From Bacteroidaceae bacterium (GTDB lineage Bacteria > Bacteroidota > Bacteroidia > Bacteroidales > Barnesiellaceae_A), in contig JAFZDG010000112.1 in assembly GCA_017561285.1 (NCBI GenBank), positions 1 to 9,778 of the forward strand: 9,778 nt of DNA, given 5' to 3'. Position numbers and translations under genes: made by a program. Positions 1 through 7,100 of the stretch are shown one piece after another (the stretch's first letter is position 1; each line of letters opens with the position of its first letter). The notes under the pieces were generated by a model, which was given only the letters and a program-made list of their open reading frames with translations, was not told where the DNA came from and ran no database searches.

Positions 1-293
1 ACATCTTCATCCAAGGCCTCATCGACAACAACCTCTACGACAAGGTATGGCAAGCCGGTGTAATATTGTTGCCCGTTAAGAGTGTGGGTGTAATGGGCGA
101 TGAGCGTTCGTATGAGAGCGCCGTTGCATTGCGTGCCGTACTCTCAACCGATGGTATGACCGCCGACTGGGCACACCTCCCCTACGAGTTCCTTGCCAAA
201 GTATCGAACGACATCATCAACAAGGTACAAGGCGTAAACCGCGTAGTGTACGACATCAGTTCAAAACCACCTGCAACAATCGAGTGGGAGTAA
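1..293 (+). CDS. guaA: GMP synthase (glutamine-hydrolysing), C-terminal 96 residues
   Basis: This is the 3' end of guaA; the gene starts before the window and the first complete codon is at position 3. GMP synthase aminates XMP to GMP using ATP and glutamine-derived ammonia, the last step of guanine nucleotide synthesis in the cytoplasm. The visible part is the C-terminal dimerisation domain that helps form the XMP site. Its hallmarks are LPVKSVGVMGDERSYE, the WAHLPYEFL stretch, the NRVVYDIS segment and the invariant ending KPPATIEWE followed by TAA. These match the end of E. coli GuaA almost residue for residue from memory, so identity is secure. The full protein is usually about 510-525 residues. 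A GC-rich hairpin 22 bp after the stop probably ends the transcript. Confidence 0.97.
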   Translation, partial: IFIQGLIDNNLYDKVWQAGVILLPVKSVGVMGDERSYESAVALRAVLSTDGMTADWAHLPYEFLAKVSNDIINKVQGVNRVVYDISSKPPATIEWE

Positions 294-315
294 TCCACAC
301 ACATTAGTATAAATA

Positions 316-352
316 CCCCGCCCCAATTGCGCAAGTCGTAGTTGGGGCGGGG
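316..352 (+). terminator. Hairpin terminator after guaA
   Basis: An 11-bp perfect stem, CCCCGCCCCAA (316-326) with TTGGGGCGGGG (342-352), encloses a 15-nt loop. A U:G pair could extend it by one. It lies 22 bp after the guaA stop and is followed by TTGTATTAT, a poor but T-rich tail. The stem is strong enough to work as an intrinsic terminator. The large loop is unusual, and the loop recurs exactly in the second copy at 1662-1693. Confidence 0.75.
317..348 (+). repeat. 32-bp direct repeat, copy 1
   Basis: These 32 bases are identical to 1662-1693, including the whole loop and an internal palindrome TTGCGCAA (327-334). The two copies are in direct orientation with the ATPase gene and its promoter between them. 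Terminators that arose independently would share stem character but not a 15-nt loop, so a duplication or a dispersed repeat family is more likely. Confidence 0.85.
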
Positions 353-452
353 TTGTATTATGAAAAGGGCAAATACTCCTATTTCAATGATATCTCAAAT
401 ATTTATGACATACGACCGATAGTGACTGGAAAATAATTTTACGATTATTTTA

Positions 453-484
453 TTTGCATTATTCAAATCGAATAATTATATTTG
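453..484 (+). promoter_or_regulatory. Bacteroidetes-type promoter of the ATPase gene
   Basis: A -33 element TTTG (453-456) is followed after 20 bp by a -7 element TATATTTG (477-484), close to the Bacteroides consensus TTTG-n19/20-TAnnTTTG. Transcription would start around 490-492, giving a leader of only about 10-12 nt before the ATG at 502. No Shine-Dalgarno sequence is visible, which is normal for this phylum. Confidence 0.75.
458..476. promoter_or_regulatory. Palindrome between -33 and -7, possible operator
   Basis: ATTATTC (458-464) and GAATAAT (470-476) form a perfect 7-bp inverted repeat with a 5-bp spacer, filling the promoter spacer exactly. A 9-bp direct repeat TATTTGCAT flanks it at 451-459 and 479-487. 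This placement would let a dimeric repressor block RNA polymerase. A+T-rich DNA makes such repeats more likely by chance, so confidence is moderate. The ATPase carries a C-terminal winged-helix-like segment and could be autoregulatory, but that is speculation. Confidence 0.4.
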
Positions 485-501
485 CATAAAACAATACACA
501 T

Positions 502-1638
502 ATGTCAAAAGTTAAAAATCCATTCATTGTAACCGGTAAGATTGATGCAGAGTACTTCTGCGATAGAGTAACAGAGTCGGCAAGGGTAATAAAAACCATT
601 ACCAATGAAAACAATCTTGTAATAATATCACCGCGGCGCATGGGCAAGACCGGACTGATTCAATTTTGCTTTGACAAACCTGAGATAAGTGAGGAATATT
701 ATACCTTTTTTATCGACATTCTTCACACGACCAGCTTACGCGAATTTACATACGTCTTGGGACGCACTATCTACGAAACGCTACTGCCTAACAGCAAAAA
801 AATGGCATCACTATTCATACAAACCATAAAATCTATTAGTGGCAAATTGGGCTTTGACCCTGTCACCAATATGCCTACTTTTAATATTGGTTTGGGTGAT
901 ATTGAAAAGCCGGAATATACGCTCGATGAAATATTTCAGTATCTCGACGAAGCAGACAAACCCTGCATTGTAGCTATCGATGAGTTTCAGCAAATAGCTA
1001 AATATCCCGAAAAAAACATAGAGGCGTTACTACGCACACACATACAAAGATTGCGCAACTGTAATTTTATATTCGCAGGTAGCGAACGGCACATGATGCA
1101 AGAGATGTATACGTCATCGGCCCGTCCATTCTACAATAGTGCCGACTTGTTGGTACTAAACGCCATTGCGCCAGATATATATACAGAGTTTATTTGCAAT
1201 CTTTTCGCAAGGCGCAATCGCTCCATCAAACAAGAAAATGCTGCATGGGTATATAAACGTTTTAATGGTCACACCTACTACATACAACGCACATTCAATG
1301 AGGCGTATGCCGATACCGCCGAAGGTACTGAATGTACACGAGAGATTATCGAAACAGCCATTGATACTATTATTGCATCAAATGACACATTGTTTCGGGA
1401 GATACTTTCAAATATACCGGAGAAACAAAAGGCTCTCCTTTATGCCATAGCTAAGGATCACGAAGCCAAAGGTATAACCTCGTCAGAATTTATCAAACGC
1501 CACAGTCTCCCATCGGCAAGCTCTGTGCAATCGGCTGCAAAGATACTACTTGAAAAGGATTACATAACCGAAACGCAAAAAGTCTATTCCGTAACAGACA
1601 AGCTTTTCGCTATGTGGATAAACAAAAACTTCAAATAA
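502..1638 (+). CDS. P-loop ATPase, ATPase_2/STAND-like, with C-terminal winged helix
   Basis: This 378-residue protein looks like the archaeal-type ATPase family (Pfam ATPase_2) common in Bacteroidales accessory regions. The Walker A motif is SPRRMGKT (43-50), with Ser in place of the usual first Gly. The Walker B strand is CIVAIDEF, with catalytic Asp160 and Glu161. A sensor-like strand FIFAGSERHMM follows at 189-199, and a lid region runs to about 290. The last 75 residues (IPEKQKALLYAIA onward, ending LFAMWINKNF) look like the winged-helix domain usual in this family. No signal peptide or membrane segment is visible, so it should be cytoplasmic. The ATG at 502 suits the promoter just upstream. 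The gene stands alone between 32-bp repeats and appears more A+T-rich than guaA or rmuC, which hints at acquisition. Relatives are proposed to act in signalling, defence or mobile-element biology; the role here is unknown. Confidence 0.85.
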   Translation: MSKVKNPFIVTGKIDAEYFCDRVTESARVIKTITNENNLVIISPRRMGKTGLIQFCFDKPEISEEYYTFFIDILHTTSLREFTYVLGRTIYETLLPNSKKMASLFIQTIKSISGKLGFDPVTNMPTFNIGLGDIEKPEYTLDEIFQYLDEADKPCIVAIDEFQQIAKYPEKNIEALLRTHIQRLRNCNFIFAGSERHMMQEMYTSSARPFYNSADLLVLNAIAPDIYTEFICNLFARRNRSIKQENAAWVYKRFNGHTYYIQRTFNEAYADTAEGTECTREIIETAIDTIIASNDTLFREILSNIPEKQKALLYAIAKDHEAKGITSSEFIKRHSLPSASSVQSAAKILLEKDYITETQKVYSVTDKLFAMWINKNFK

Positions 1639-1661
1639 CATCAGGAAATACCTCAAACCCT

Positions 1662-1693
1662 CCCGCCCCAATTGCGCAAGTCGTAGTTGGGGC
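1662..1693 (+). repeat. 32-bp direct repeat, copy 2
   Basis: Identical to 317-348 and in the same orientation, starting 23 bp after the ATPase stop codon. Identity ends at once on both sides: copy 1 continues its stem with GGGG, whereas copy 2 goes into TATTATATTATATA. The unit thus behaves as a discrete element or the remains of a duplication end. Confidence 0.85.
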
Positions 1694-1700
1694 TATTATA
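1665..1700 (+). terminator. Hairpin terminator after the ATPase gene
   Basis: GCCCCAA (1665-1671) pairs with TTGGGGC (1687-1693), a 7-bp stem with the same 15-nt loop as the guaA terminator, followed by TATTATA. It is weaker than copy 1 because the outer four base pairs are missing and the tail is mixed A/T. Its place 26 bp after the stop still suits termination of the ATPase transcript. Confidence 0.55.
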
Positions 1701-1780
1701 TTATATATGTAACAAAGCGAGTCTTACGCATACTCATTTAGAGAACATTGTATGGTTAATCGCAGCCACATAATGGTATT

Positions 1781-1818
1781 AAAAAGAAACTGCACCGTCC
1801 TTCACAAAACAGTGCAGT
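1781..1818 (-). terminator. Minus-strand intrinsic terminator
   Basis: Read on the minus strand, ACTGCAC (1818-1812) and GTGCAGT (1795-1789) form a perfect 7-bp stem with a 16-nt loop, followed by TTCTTTTT (1788-1781). This is a good intrinsic terminator. It could end the rmuC message, whose stop codon is about 175 nt upstream, or a separate short RNA started at 1870 or so. Confidence 0.65.
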
Positions 1819-1869
1819 AACCAATCTTCTATTATAACTATCACAAAAACTATTTTTCAAACTTATTTC
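1781..1869 (-). ncRNA. Candidate small RNA of about 90 nt
   Basis: The segment is bounded by a consensus minus-strand promoter at 1876-1905 and an intrinsic terminator ending at 1781. The predicted transcript is about 85-90 nt: an A/U-rich 5' part of about 50 nt, then the terminator hairpin. No convincing reading frame lies in it. It sits in the spacer downstream of rmuC and opposite the tail region of the ATPase gene. I cannot match it to a named RNA family; Bacteroidales are known to carry short promoter-terminator-delimited RNAs. The alternative is that the terminator belongs to rmuC and the promoter match is chance in A+T-rich DNA. Confidence 0.4.
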
Positions 1870-1875
1870 TCACTG

Positions 1876-1905
1876 CAAATATACACACAAATCTACAAGA
1901 AACAA
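1876..1905 (-). promoter_or_regulatory. Minus-strand Bacteroidetes-type promoter in the rmuC-ATPase spacer
   Basis: On the minus strand TTG (1905-1903) is followed after exactly 19 bp by TATATTTG (1883-1876), an exact TTG-n19-TAnnTTTG arrangement. It begins about 90 nt beyond the rmuC stop and points away from rmuC, toward the terminator at 1818-1781. No protein-coding gene lies downstream on that strand before the window edge. Confidence 0.5.
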
Positions 1906-1992
1906 GTTTATAAGTATTAATTTTTCATAAACAGAAAACATTTCAATCAAATTGAACACAAAACAAGAAAATATCAATCAGTTTGCACAATA

Positions 1993-3528
1993 CTACTCTT
2001 CCACAACATCAGATGACAATGATTGTTGTATATCCGACTGATTTTCATCGCTCGCGCCGGCCTCTTCTTGCATTTGTTGCCAACTCTTTTGCACAGCGGT
2101 TTTGCTAAACTTCTTGGGCTCCAGCCCCAGGCGGCGCATCTTTTCGAATTGCAGGATAAGGTTGTCATTACCGGTTGTAAGACGGCGGCGGGCACTATCG
2201 CACGAAGACAAAGCCGATTGGAGACTTTGTCGTACGGCATCGATATCGGTGGCAAATGAGGCAAACTGCACATACATCTTCTCGGCACGCTCCTTGATGG
2301 CGCGGATGTTGGCCTCGAGGCGTTGTTGTCGCCACATATCTTGCAACAATCGCACAGCCAAAACGAGGTTGGTGGGTGTCATAATGATAACTCTGCGCTC
2401 ATACGCCTCATTCCATAAGTTGCGGCCCTGTACACGCGCCTCATCGAGTGCCAAGAGGAACATAGATTCGATGGGAATGAACATAATGACAAAGTCGTAC
2501 GACAGTTTATTGCGCGAGGCATAATCGCGCTCGGCAAGTTGACGCACATGGTTGTACACCGATTCAAGATGCTGCTTGGCATATACACGTCTCTCCTCAT
2601 CGGTAGCAGCATGCATATAGCTGTCGTAGGCTGTAAACGACACCTTCGAGTCGATAATGAGGTCACTGTGATTGGGGAAGTGCAACACCGCATCGGGGCG
2701 CTTGTTGTCGCCAACGGCATCGACACTCTTCTGCACCTCAAAGTCTTCACCCTCGCGCAAACCCGATTGTTGCAAGATGTTGTGCAATATCATTTCGCCC
2801 CAGTCGCCCTGCACCTTTGTGCCACCGCGAAGGGCACTTGACAACTTGTCGGCCTCGCGGCGCATCTGCTCGTTTTGGCGAGCCAGTTGGCGTATCTGCT
2901 CTTGCAGCGAAGTGCGCTCTTTGCTCTCGGTTTCGTAGCATTGCGATACTTGCTTTTTGAAACCCTCAATATCGTGATTGAGAGGTTCCAATATGGTCTT
3001 GAGGCTCTCGCCACTCATCTCCTTGAAGGCTCGGCTCTTCTCATCCATAATATCCGAAGCCATATTCTTGAATTGCGATAGCGTGAGTTTGTGCAACTCG
3101 GCCATTTCGTTTTTCTGATTATCGAGCTTCTCTTGCAGTGCCTTATACTCGGCCTCTATACGAGCATACTGCTCCTTGCAGGCAGTCACCTCGACCTGTA
3201 GTTCGTTGCAGCGTTGCGTAGCTTGTTCCAAGAGTTCTCCCTGCTCGGCATAGCATTGCTCAACGGCACGTTTCTCAGCAACGAGGCGAGTTACATCGCC
3301 ACGCAAAGTATTGTTTTCGGCATCAAGAGCCGATAACGAAGCATTGGCTTGAGCAAGTTCGTCTTTGTAACGTTGCAATTCTCGCTGAAGCATCTGCATA
3401 TCGGCATCCATGCGCGTGGCAGTGCGCACCTGCTCGGCATTGCGTTGTTCGTAACGCAATCGCATCAACAAAAACGTAACCACCACACCCACAACAAGGG
3501 CTATCGACACATAGATTATAATTTCCAT
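1993..3528 (-). CDS. rmuC: RmuC family DNA recombination protein
   Basis: A 511-residue RmuC homologue. Residues 4-22 form an N-terminal transmembrane helix. About 27-230 is a long, charged, Glu/Gln-rich coiled coil. The RmuC domain follows from about 235 to 420, opening with KVQGDWGEMILHNIL. This domain is thought to have a PD-(D/E)xK nuclease-type fold; the visible candidate residues are Asp279 in RPDAVLHFP and Asp293/Lys295 in LIIDSKVSF. Other family landmarks are FVIMFIPIES and RRVIIMTPTNLVLAVRLL. RmuC limits recombination at inverted repeats and is implicated in DNA structure or phage-related functions; the biochemical activity is not settled. Length and domain order are normal. The ATG at 3528 directly precedes the membrane helix. 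The gene follows the TetR gene after 41 bp on the same strand, so cotranscription is possible. The last 20 or so residues are acidic and poorly conserved in type. Confidence 0.93.
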   Translation of the reverse strand: MEIIIYVSIALVVGVVVTFLLMRLRYEQRNAEQVRTATRMDADMQMLQRELQRYKDELAQANASLSALDAENNTLRGDVTRLVAEKRAVEQCYAEQGELLEQATQRCNELQVEVTACKEQYARIEAEYKALQEKLDNQKNEMAELHKLTLSQFKNMASDIMDEKSRAFKEMSGESLKTILEPLNHDIEGFKKQVSQCYETESKERTSLQEQIRQLARQNEQMRREADKLSSALRGGTKVQGDWGEMILHNILQQSGLREGEDFEVQKSVDAVGDNKRPDAVLHFPNHSDLIIDSKVSFTAYDSYMHAATDEERRVYAKQHLESVYNHVRQLAERDYASRNKLSYDFVIMFIPIESMFLLALDEARVQGRNLWNEAYERRVIIMTPTNLVLAVRLLQDMWRQQRLEANIRAIKERAEKMYVQFASFATDIDAVRQSLQSALSSCDSARRRLTTGNDNLILQFEKMRRLGLEPKKFSKTAVQKSWQQMQEEAGASDENQSDIQQSLSSDVVEE

Positions 3529-3555
3529 ACTCTATAGATTTATAGTTTGCGATGA

Positions 3556-3584
3556 TAAATATACAATCGTTATTTTACCTCCAA
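3556..3584 (-). promoter_or_regulatory. Possible weak promoter for rmuC
   Basis: On the minus strand TTG (3584-3582) is followed after 18 bp by TATATTTA (3563-3556), which differs from TAnnTTTG at the last base. Transcription would start about 20 nt before the rmuC ATG. The -33 match lies inside the end of the TetR gene. It would let rmuC be expressed apart from the activase-TetR unit. Confidence 0.35.
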
Positions 3585-4166
3585 GAGATTTTTCATTTGC
3601 ATAATGATATTCTGCTTCCACTCCGAAAGCATAGCACAAAAAGCGCTGTCATCACGCTGGAAAATCTTTGTTGCAACATCCTTTGTAAGAAATGGAATAG
3701 CAAGCAAACTATAGAAATTGTAAAAAACAAATTGCATTGATACTTTATTTAGTTTACCTTCATTCATCTCCTCTTGAACCGAAGCAAAAGCCCTACAAGC
3801 CGTATCAAAAACGTTCAGTTCTCTTAAGGTGTTAATCAGTAAATCCGAATCACGATTAAATTCTCGTAACATAAACATAGGCAAACGTGGATTTTCTAAG
3901 AAAAGAGCATAGTAAGCATCAATAATACTACCAACTCTCTGGGCTATACTCATCTCTTTATGTGCCAATGCTTCAAAAACCTTAGGTACCACCGATGATA
4001 CGATACTACCAAATACTGCTTGGAACATTTTATCTTTGGTACGAAAATAGTAGTGTAAGGCAGGGCGATTGATACCCGCACGAGTAGCAATCTCACTCAT
4101 ACTTGTTTCGGCATAGCCCCTTTCTATAAAAACACTGCGGGCTGCATCAATAATTTTATTTTCCAT
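3570..4166 (-). CDS. TetR/AcrR family transcriptional regulator
   Basis: A 198-residue one-domain-pair regulator, normal length for the family. The N-terminal helix-turn-helix covers residues 3-48: IIDAARSVFIERGYAETSMS, then the recognition region with IATRAGINRPALHYYF and the closing KDKMFQAVF. The remaining 150 residues are helical and would form the ligand-binding and dimerisation domain; as usual they are not conserved enough to predict a ligand. The ATG at 4166 overlaps the stop of the upstream activase gene by 11 bp, which implies translational coupling and a shared message. The expected role is a local repressor of that message. The palindrome at 8381-8416 over the activase transcription start is the natural operator candidate. 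The inducer is unknown; an acyl-CoA or a redox-linked metabolite would be a guess from context only. Confidence 0.9.
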   Translation of the reverse strand: MENKIIDAARSVFIERGYAETSMSEIATRAGINRPALHYYFRTKDKMFQAVFGSIVSSVVPKVFEALAHKEMSIAQRVGSIIDAYYALFLENPRLPMFMLREFNRDSDLLINTLRELNVFDTACRAFASVQEEMNEGKLNKVSMQFVFYNFYSLLAIPFLTKDVATKIFQRDDSAFCAMLSEWKQNIIMQMKNLLEVK

Positions 4167-7100
4167 CGTATTTTTCCTTCAATTTGTCGATAAACAGCAA
4201 TAGGCGATTCTTGATGTTTACATCACTTACACCACTATCGAAGTCCAAAGATAGTAAATTTATCGAAGGATATAATCTTTTAATCTTTTTTTCTATGCCT
4301 TTAGACACTATATGGTTTGCTATACAGCCAAATGGTTGCAAGCTGATAACGCTCATAACGCCACTCTCTGCGTATGACATAATCTCTGCAGGAAGCAACC
4401 ATCCCTCTCCAAATTGGGCATTGAGTGTGATTACTTTCTCAGCCAGTTTTGCTTCGTGAAAGATATCGCCAAAGGGTGTGAAATAACGAAATTTAGAGCA
4501 TATTTTATTCACATTCCGAATCTCAGCACGCACCAAGTTATAACCTAAACCGAGTAGGCTATCCTTCACATTACGTTTCTTGATATGTGCTGCAACATTA
4601 GCTTTACGATTGACAAAAGTCTGGATAAAGAAATCGGCAAGGATAGGTGGGACAACCTCAACACCCTGTTCAACAAGCCAATCGACAACACCTCCTTGTG
4701 CAAAATTGTTGAATTTGAGATATATTTCACCAACAACACCAACTTTGGGACAGTACTTATCAAGACAGATAGAATCAAATTCCTTTGCAGCCAATTCCAT
4801 ATATTTATACAACTCATGGCTTTTACCCTTTTCGATTAACTGCGCACCTATTTGTATGAAAGTTTTTTGCAAATCAGAGGCTAAACCTACAGTTCTTTCT
4901 CGCACAACAGCTGCATGATAAAATTTATTGATAACATCGCTATACAATACCGCCCGCAGAGCAATAGGTAACATCTTCGTCCAATTGACATTGAATGCAG
5001 GTTGATCATTGTTAATGCTATCACTGAGGGTAAACGAGATAACGGGTGTATCAGTATATCCTGCATCAATAAGAGCCTTTTTGAGTAACGGCATATAGTT
5101 CGATGCTCGGCATTGACCACCCGTTTGCGTAATACCAACAACTACCTCCGCCGGATTGTAACCACCCACTTTTAACGACTTGATAATATCTCCTATAACA
5201 AGCGTAGCTGGATAGCAGACTTCATTATTGGCATACTTCAACCCCCACTCGGCCGATTGGTCATCACTCATAGGAAGACAATCAACATCATATCCGGCCA
5301 CGCGCATAATAGCCGGAAGAAGCGGAGATATAAACGAGGTAAAGAATGGTATGAGAATCTTACGTTTTCGATAGGTATAATCATACACTGGCGTAGTAAC
5401 AAATTCTTTTGCAAGGCATTTTTCTCTATTCTGAGTTGCCATTCGAAGGCTCTCAACCAATGAGCGAACACGCAATTTCATTGAGCCAACATTGTTTATA
5501 TCATCGAGTTTTAGCAATGTATAGGATTTGTTATGACGCAGCAACAAGTCGCGCACTTCATCGATAATAAATGCATCGGGACCGCAACCAAACGATGTCA
5601 TCTGTATAAACTGCACATTTCCTTCCTGCTCGGCACACCATTTTGCAGCCCGCATAATGCGATTAGGATACGACCACTGTGCAAGAAAATGGGTATCCTT
5701 AATATCCACCTCCTTACCCCGCACGATATCCTCGGTAAGTACAGTTATGCCCAATTCGGCAAGCACACTTGAAACTTTGTGCTGAATAAGAGGATCTGTG
5801 TGATATGGTCGTCCGGCAAGAACAATAGATAATTGATTTAACTTTTGGGCCTCATAAAGGACTTTTTGGTTTTGCTCGGCTATTGCTCGATGATAGTTCG
5901 CCTGTTCCTCTTGGGCTTTGCGAAAAGCATCAACAATCACTCCATTCGATATACCCAATGAGTGCAAATAGGCCTTACATTGTTCATACAGCAAATCACT
6001 ATCTTTAAAACTTATAGTTGGACTGTCGATAGGAATTGTCGTCTGCTCCACACTACGCACCACAGTTGAATAGGCAGTAACAATGGGGCAATTGTAGCAG
6101 TTTTGGTCGCCCACACTCCCATGCTCATAGAGGACAAACGGCATAAAAATTTTATCAACACCCTGTTTGACAAGATTGGTAATGTGGCTATGCACAAGCT
6201 TGGCTGGAAAGCAAATATTATCCGACATTACCAAACGAGCACTCTTTTCGTAACGCGAATAATCCGAAGGCTCAGATAGTCGCACTGCGATACCACACTC
6301 GGTCAGAAGGGTGTGCCAAAAAGGATACTCCTCAAACATATTCAATATACGTGGTATGCCGATAATAATGCGAGGATTATCTATCTCCTTAATACGTGAA
6401 AAGAGCAACTCGTTCTTGAACTCGCACATATTCTTCCCAATATGGTTTACCTCCGAGCTATTATTAAAATGTTTTTCGCAACGATTTCCCGAATAGTAGT
6501 GAAGACCATTTCCAAAATTATATTGTTGCACTCTACAACGGTTTTCACAACCTCGGCAAATAATATTGCGTGTAGTATATGTTGCCATATCCAACATTTC
6601 ATCAAGCGTTATCGACTTACCACAGTGCTCCACAGCGTAGAGCGCGCAACCAAACGCACCCATCAATTCGGGACAATCACACCTCGACACCTCAGTTTCT
6701 GTAAGCAACTCCAACGCTCTCACTATCGCATCATTACGCATCGTTCCACCTTGCACCACTATATGTTTACCAAGCTCCGACACATCCTTAATTTTCAACA
6801 CCTTGTACAAGCAATTCTTAACTACGGAGTAAGCAAGTCCGGCCGAAATGTCGGCTATCGCAGCCCCCTCACGCAACACCTGCTTGACTTTCGAGTTCAT
6901 AAATACGGTGCAACGAGTACCGAGATCGGCAGGCAACTTTGATTCGCATGCTTGCTGAGCAAACAGCTCAACCGTAAAGCCCAAACTCTTGGCAAAAGTT
7001 TCGATAAACGAACCACAACCCGACGAACAGGCTTCGTTAATCTCTATGCGATCAATGATGCCGTTATTGACAAATATAGCCTTCATATCCTGACCGCCGA

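Noticed and set aside
317..348. Integron attC-like recombination site
   Set aside because: The dyad and the repetition around a single gene resemble a cassette, but the core sites GTTRRRY and RYYYAAC are not met (GTTGGGG, CCCCAAT), and no integrase is present.
1942..1956. TTCAAT/ATTGAA inverted repeat just after rmuC as its terminator
   Set aside because: A 6-bp stem of almost only A-T pairs with a 3-nt loop is too weak; the GC-containing hairpin at 1789-1818 with a T-run is a better candidate.
1974..3537. Several frames of 60-140 codons on both strands within the rmuC interval
   Set aside because: All lie inside the clear RmuC coding sequence and read as low-complexity shadows, with no recognisable motif and no start signals of their own.
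4184..6942. Forward-strand frames of 60-166 codons opposite the activase gene, including 6442-6942
   Set aside because: They are antisense to a continuous, motif-rich 1403-residue protein, are rich in Ser, His and Ile as expected for reverse reading, and match no family I recognise.
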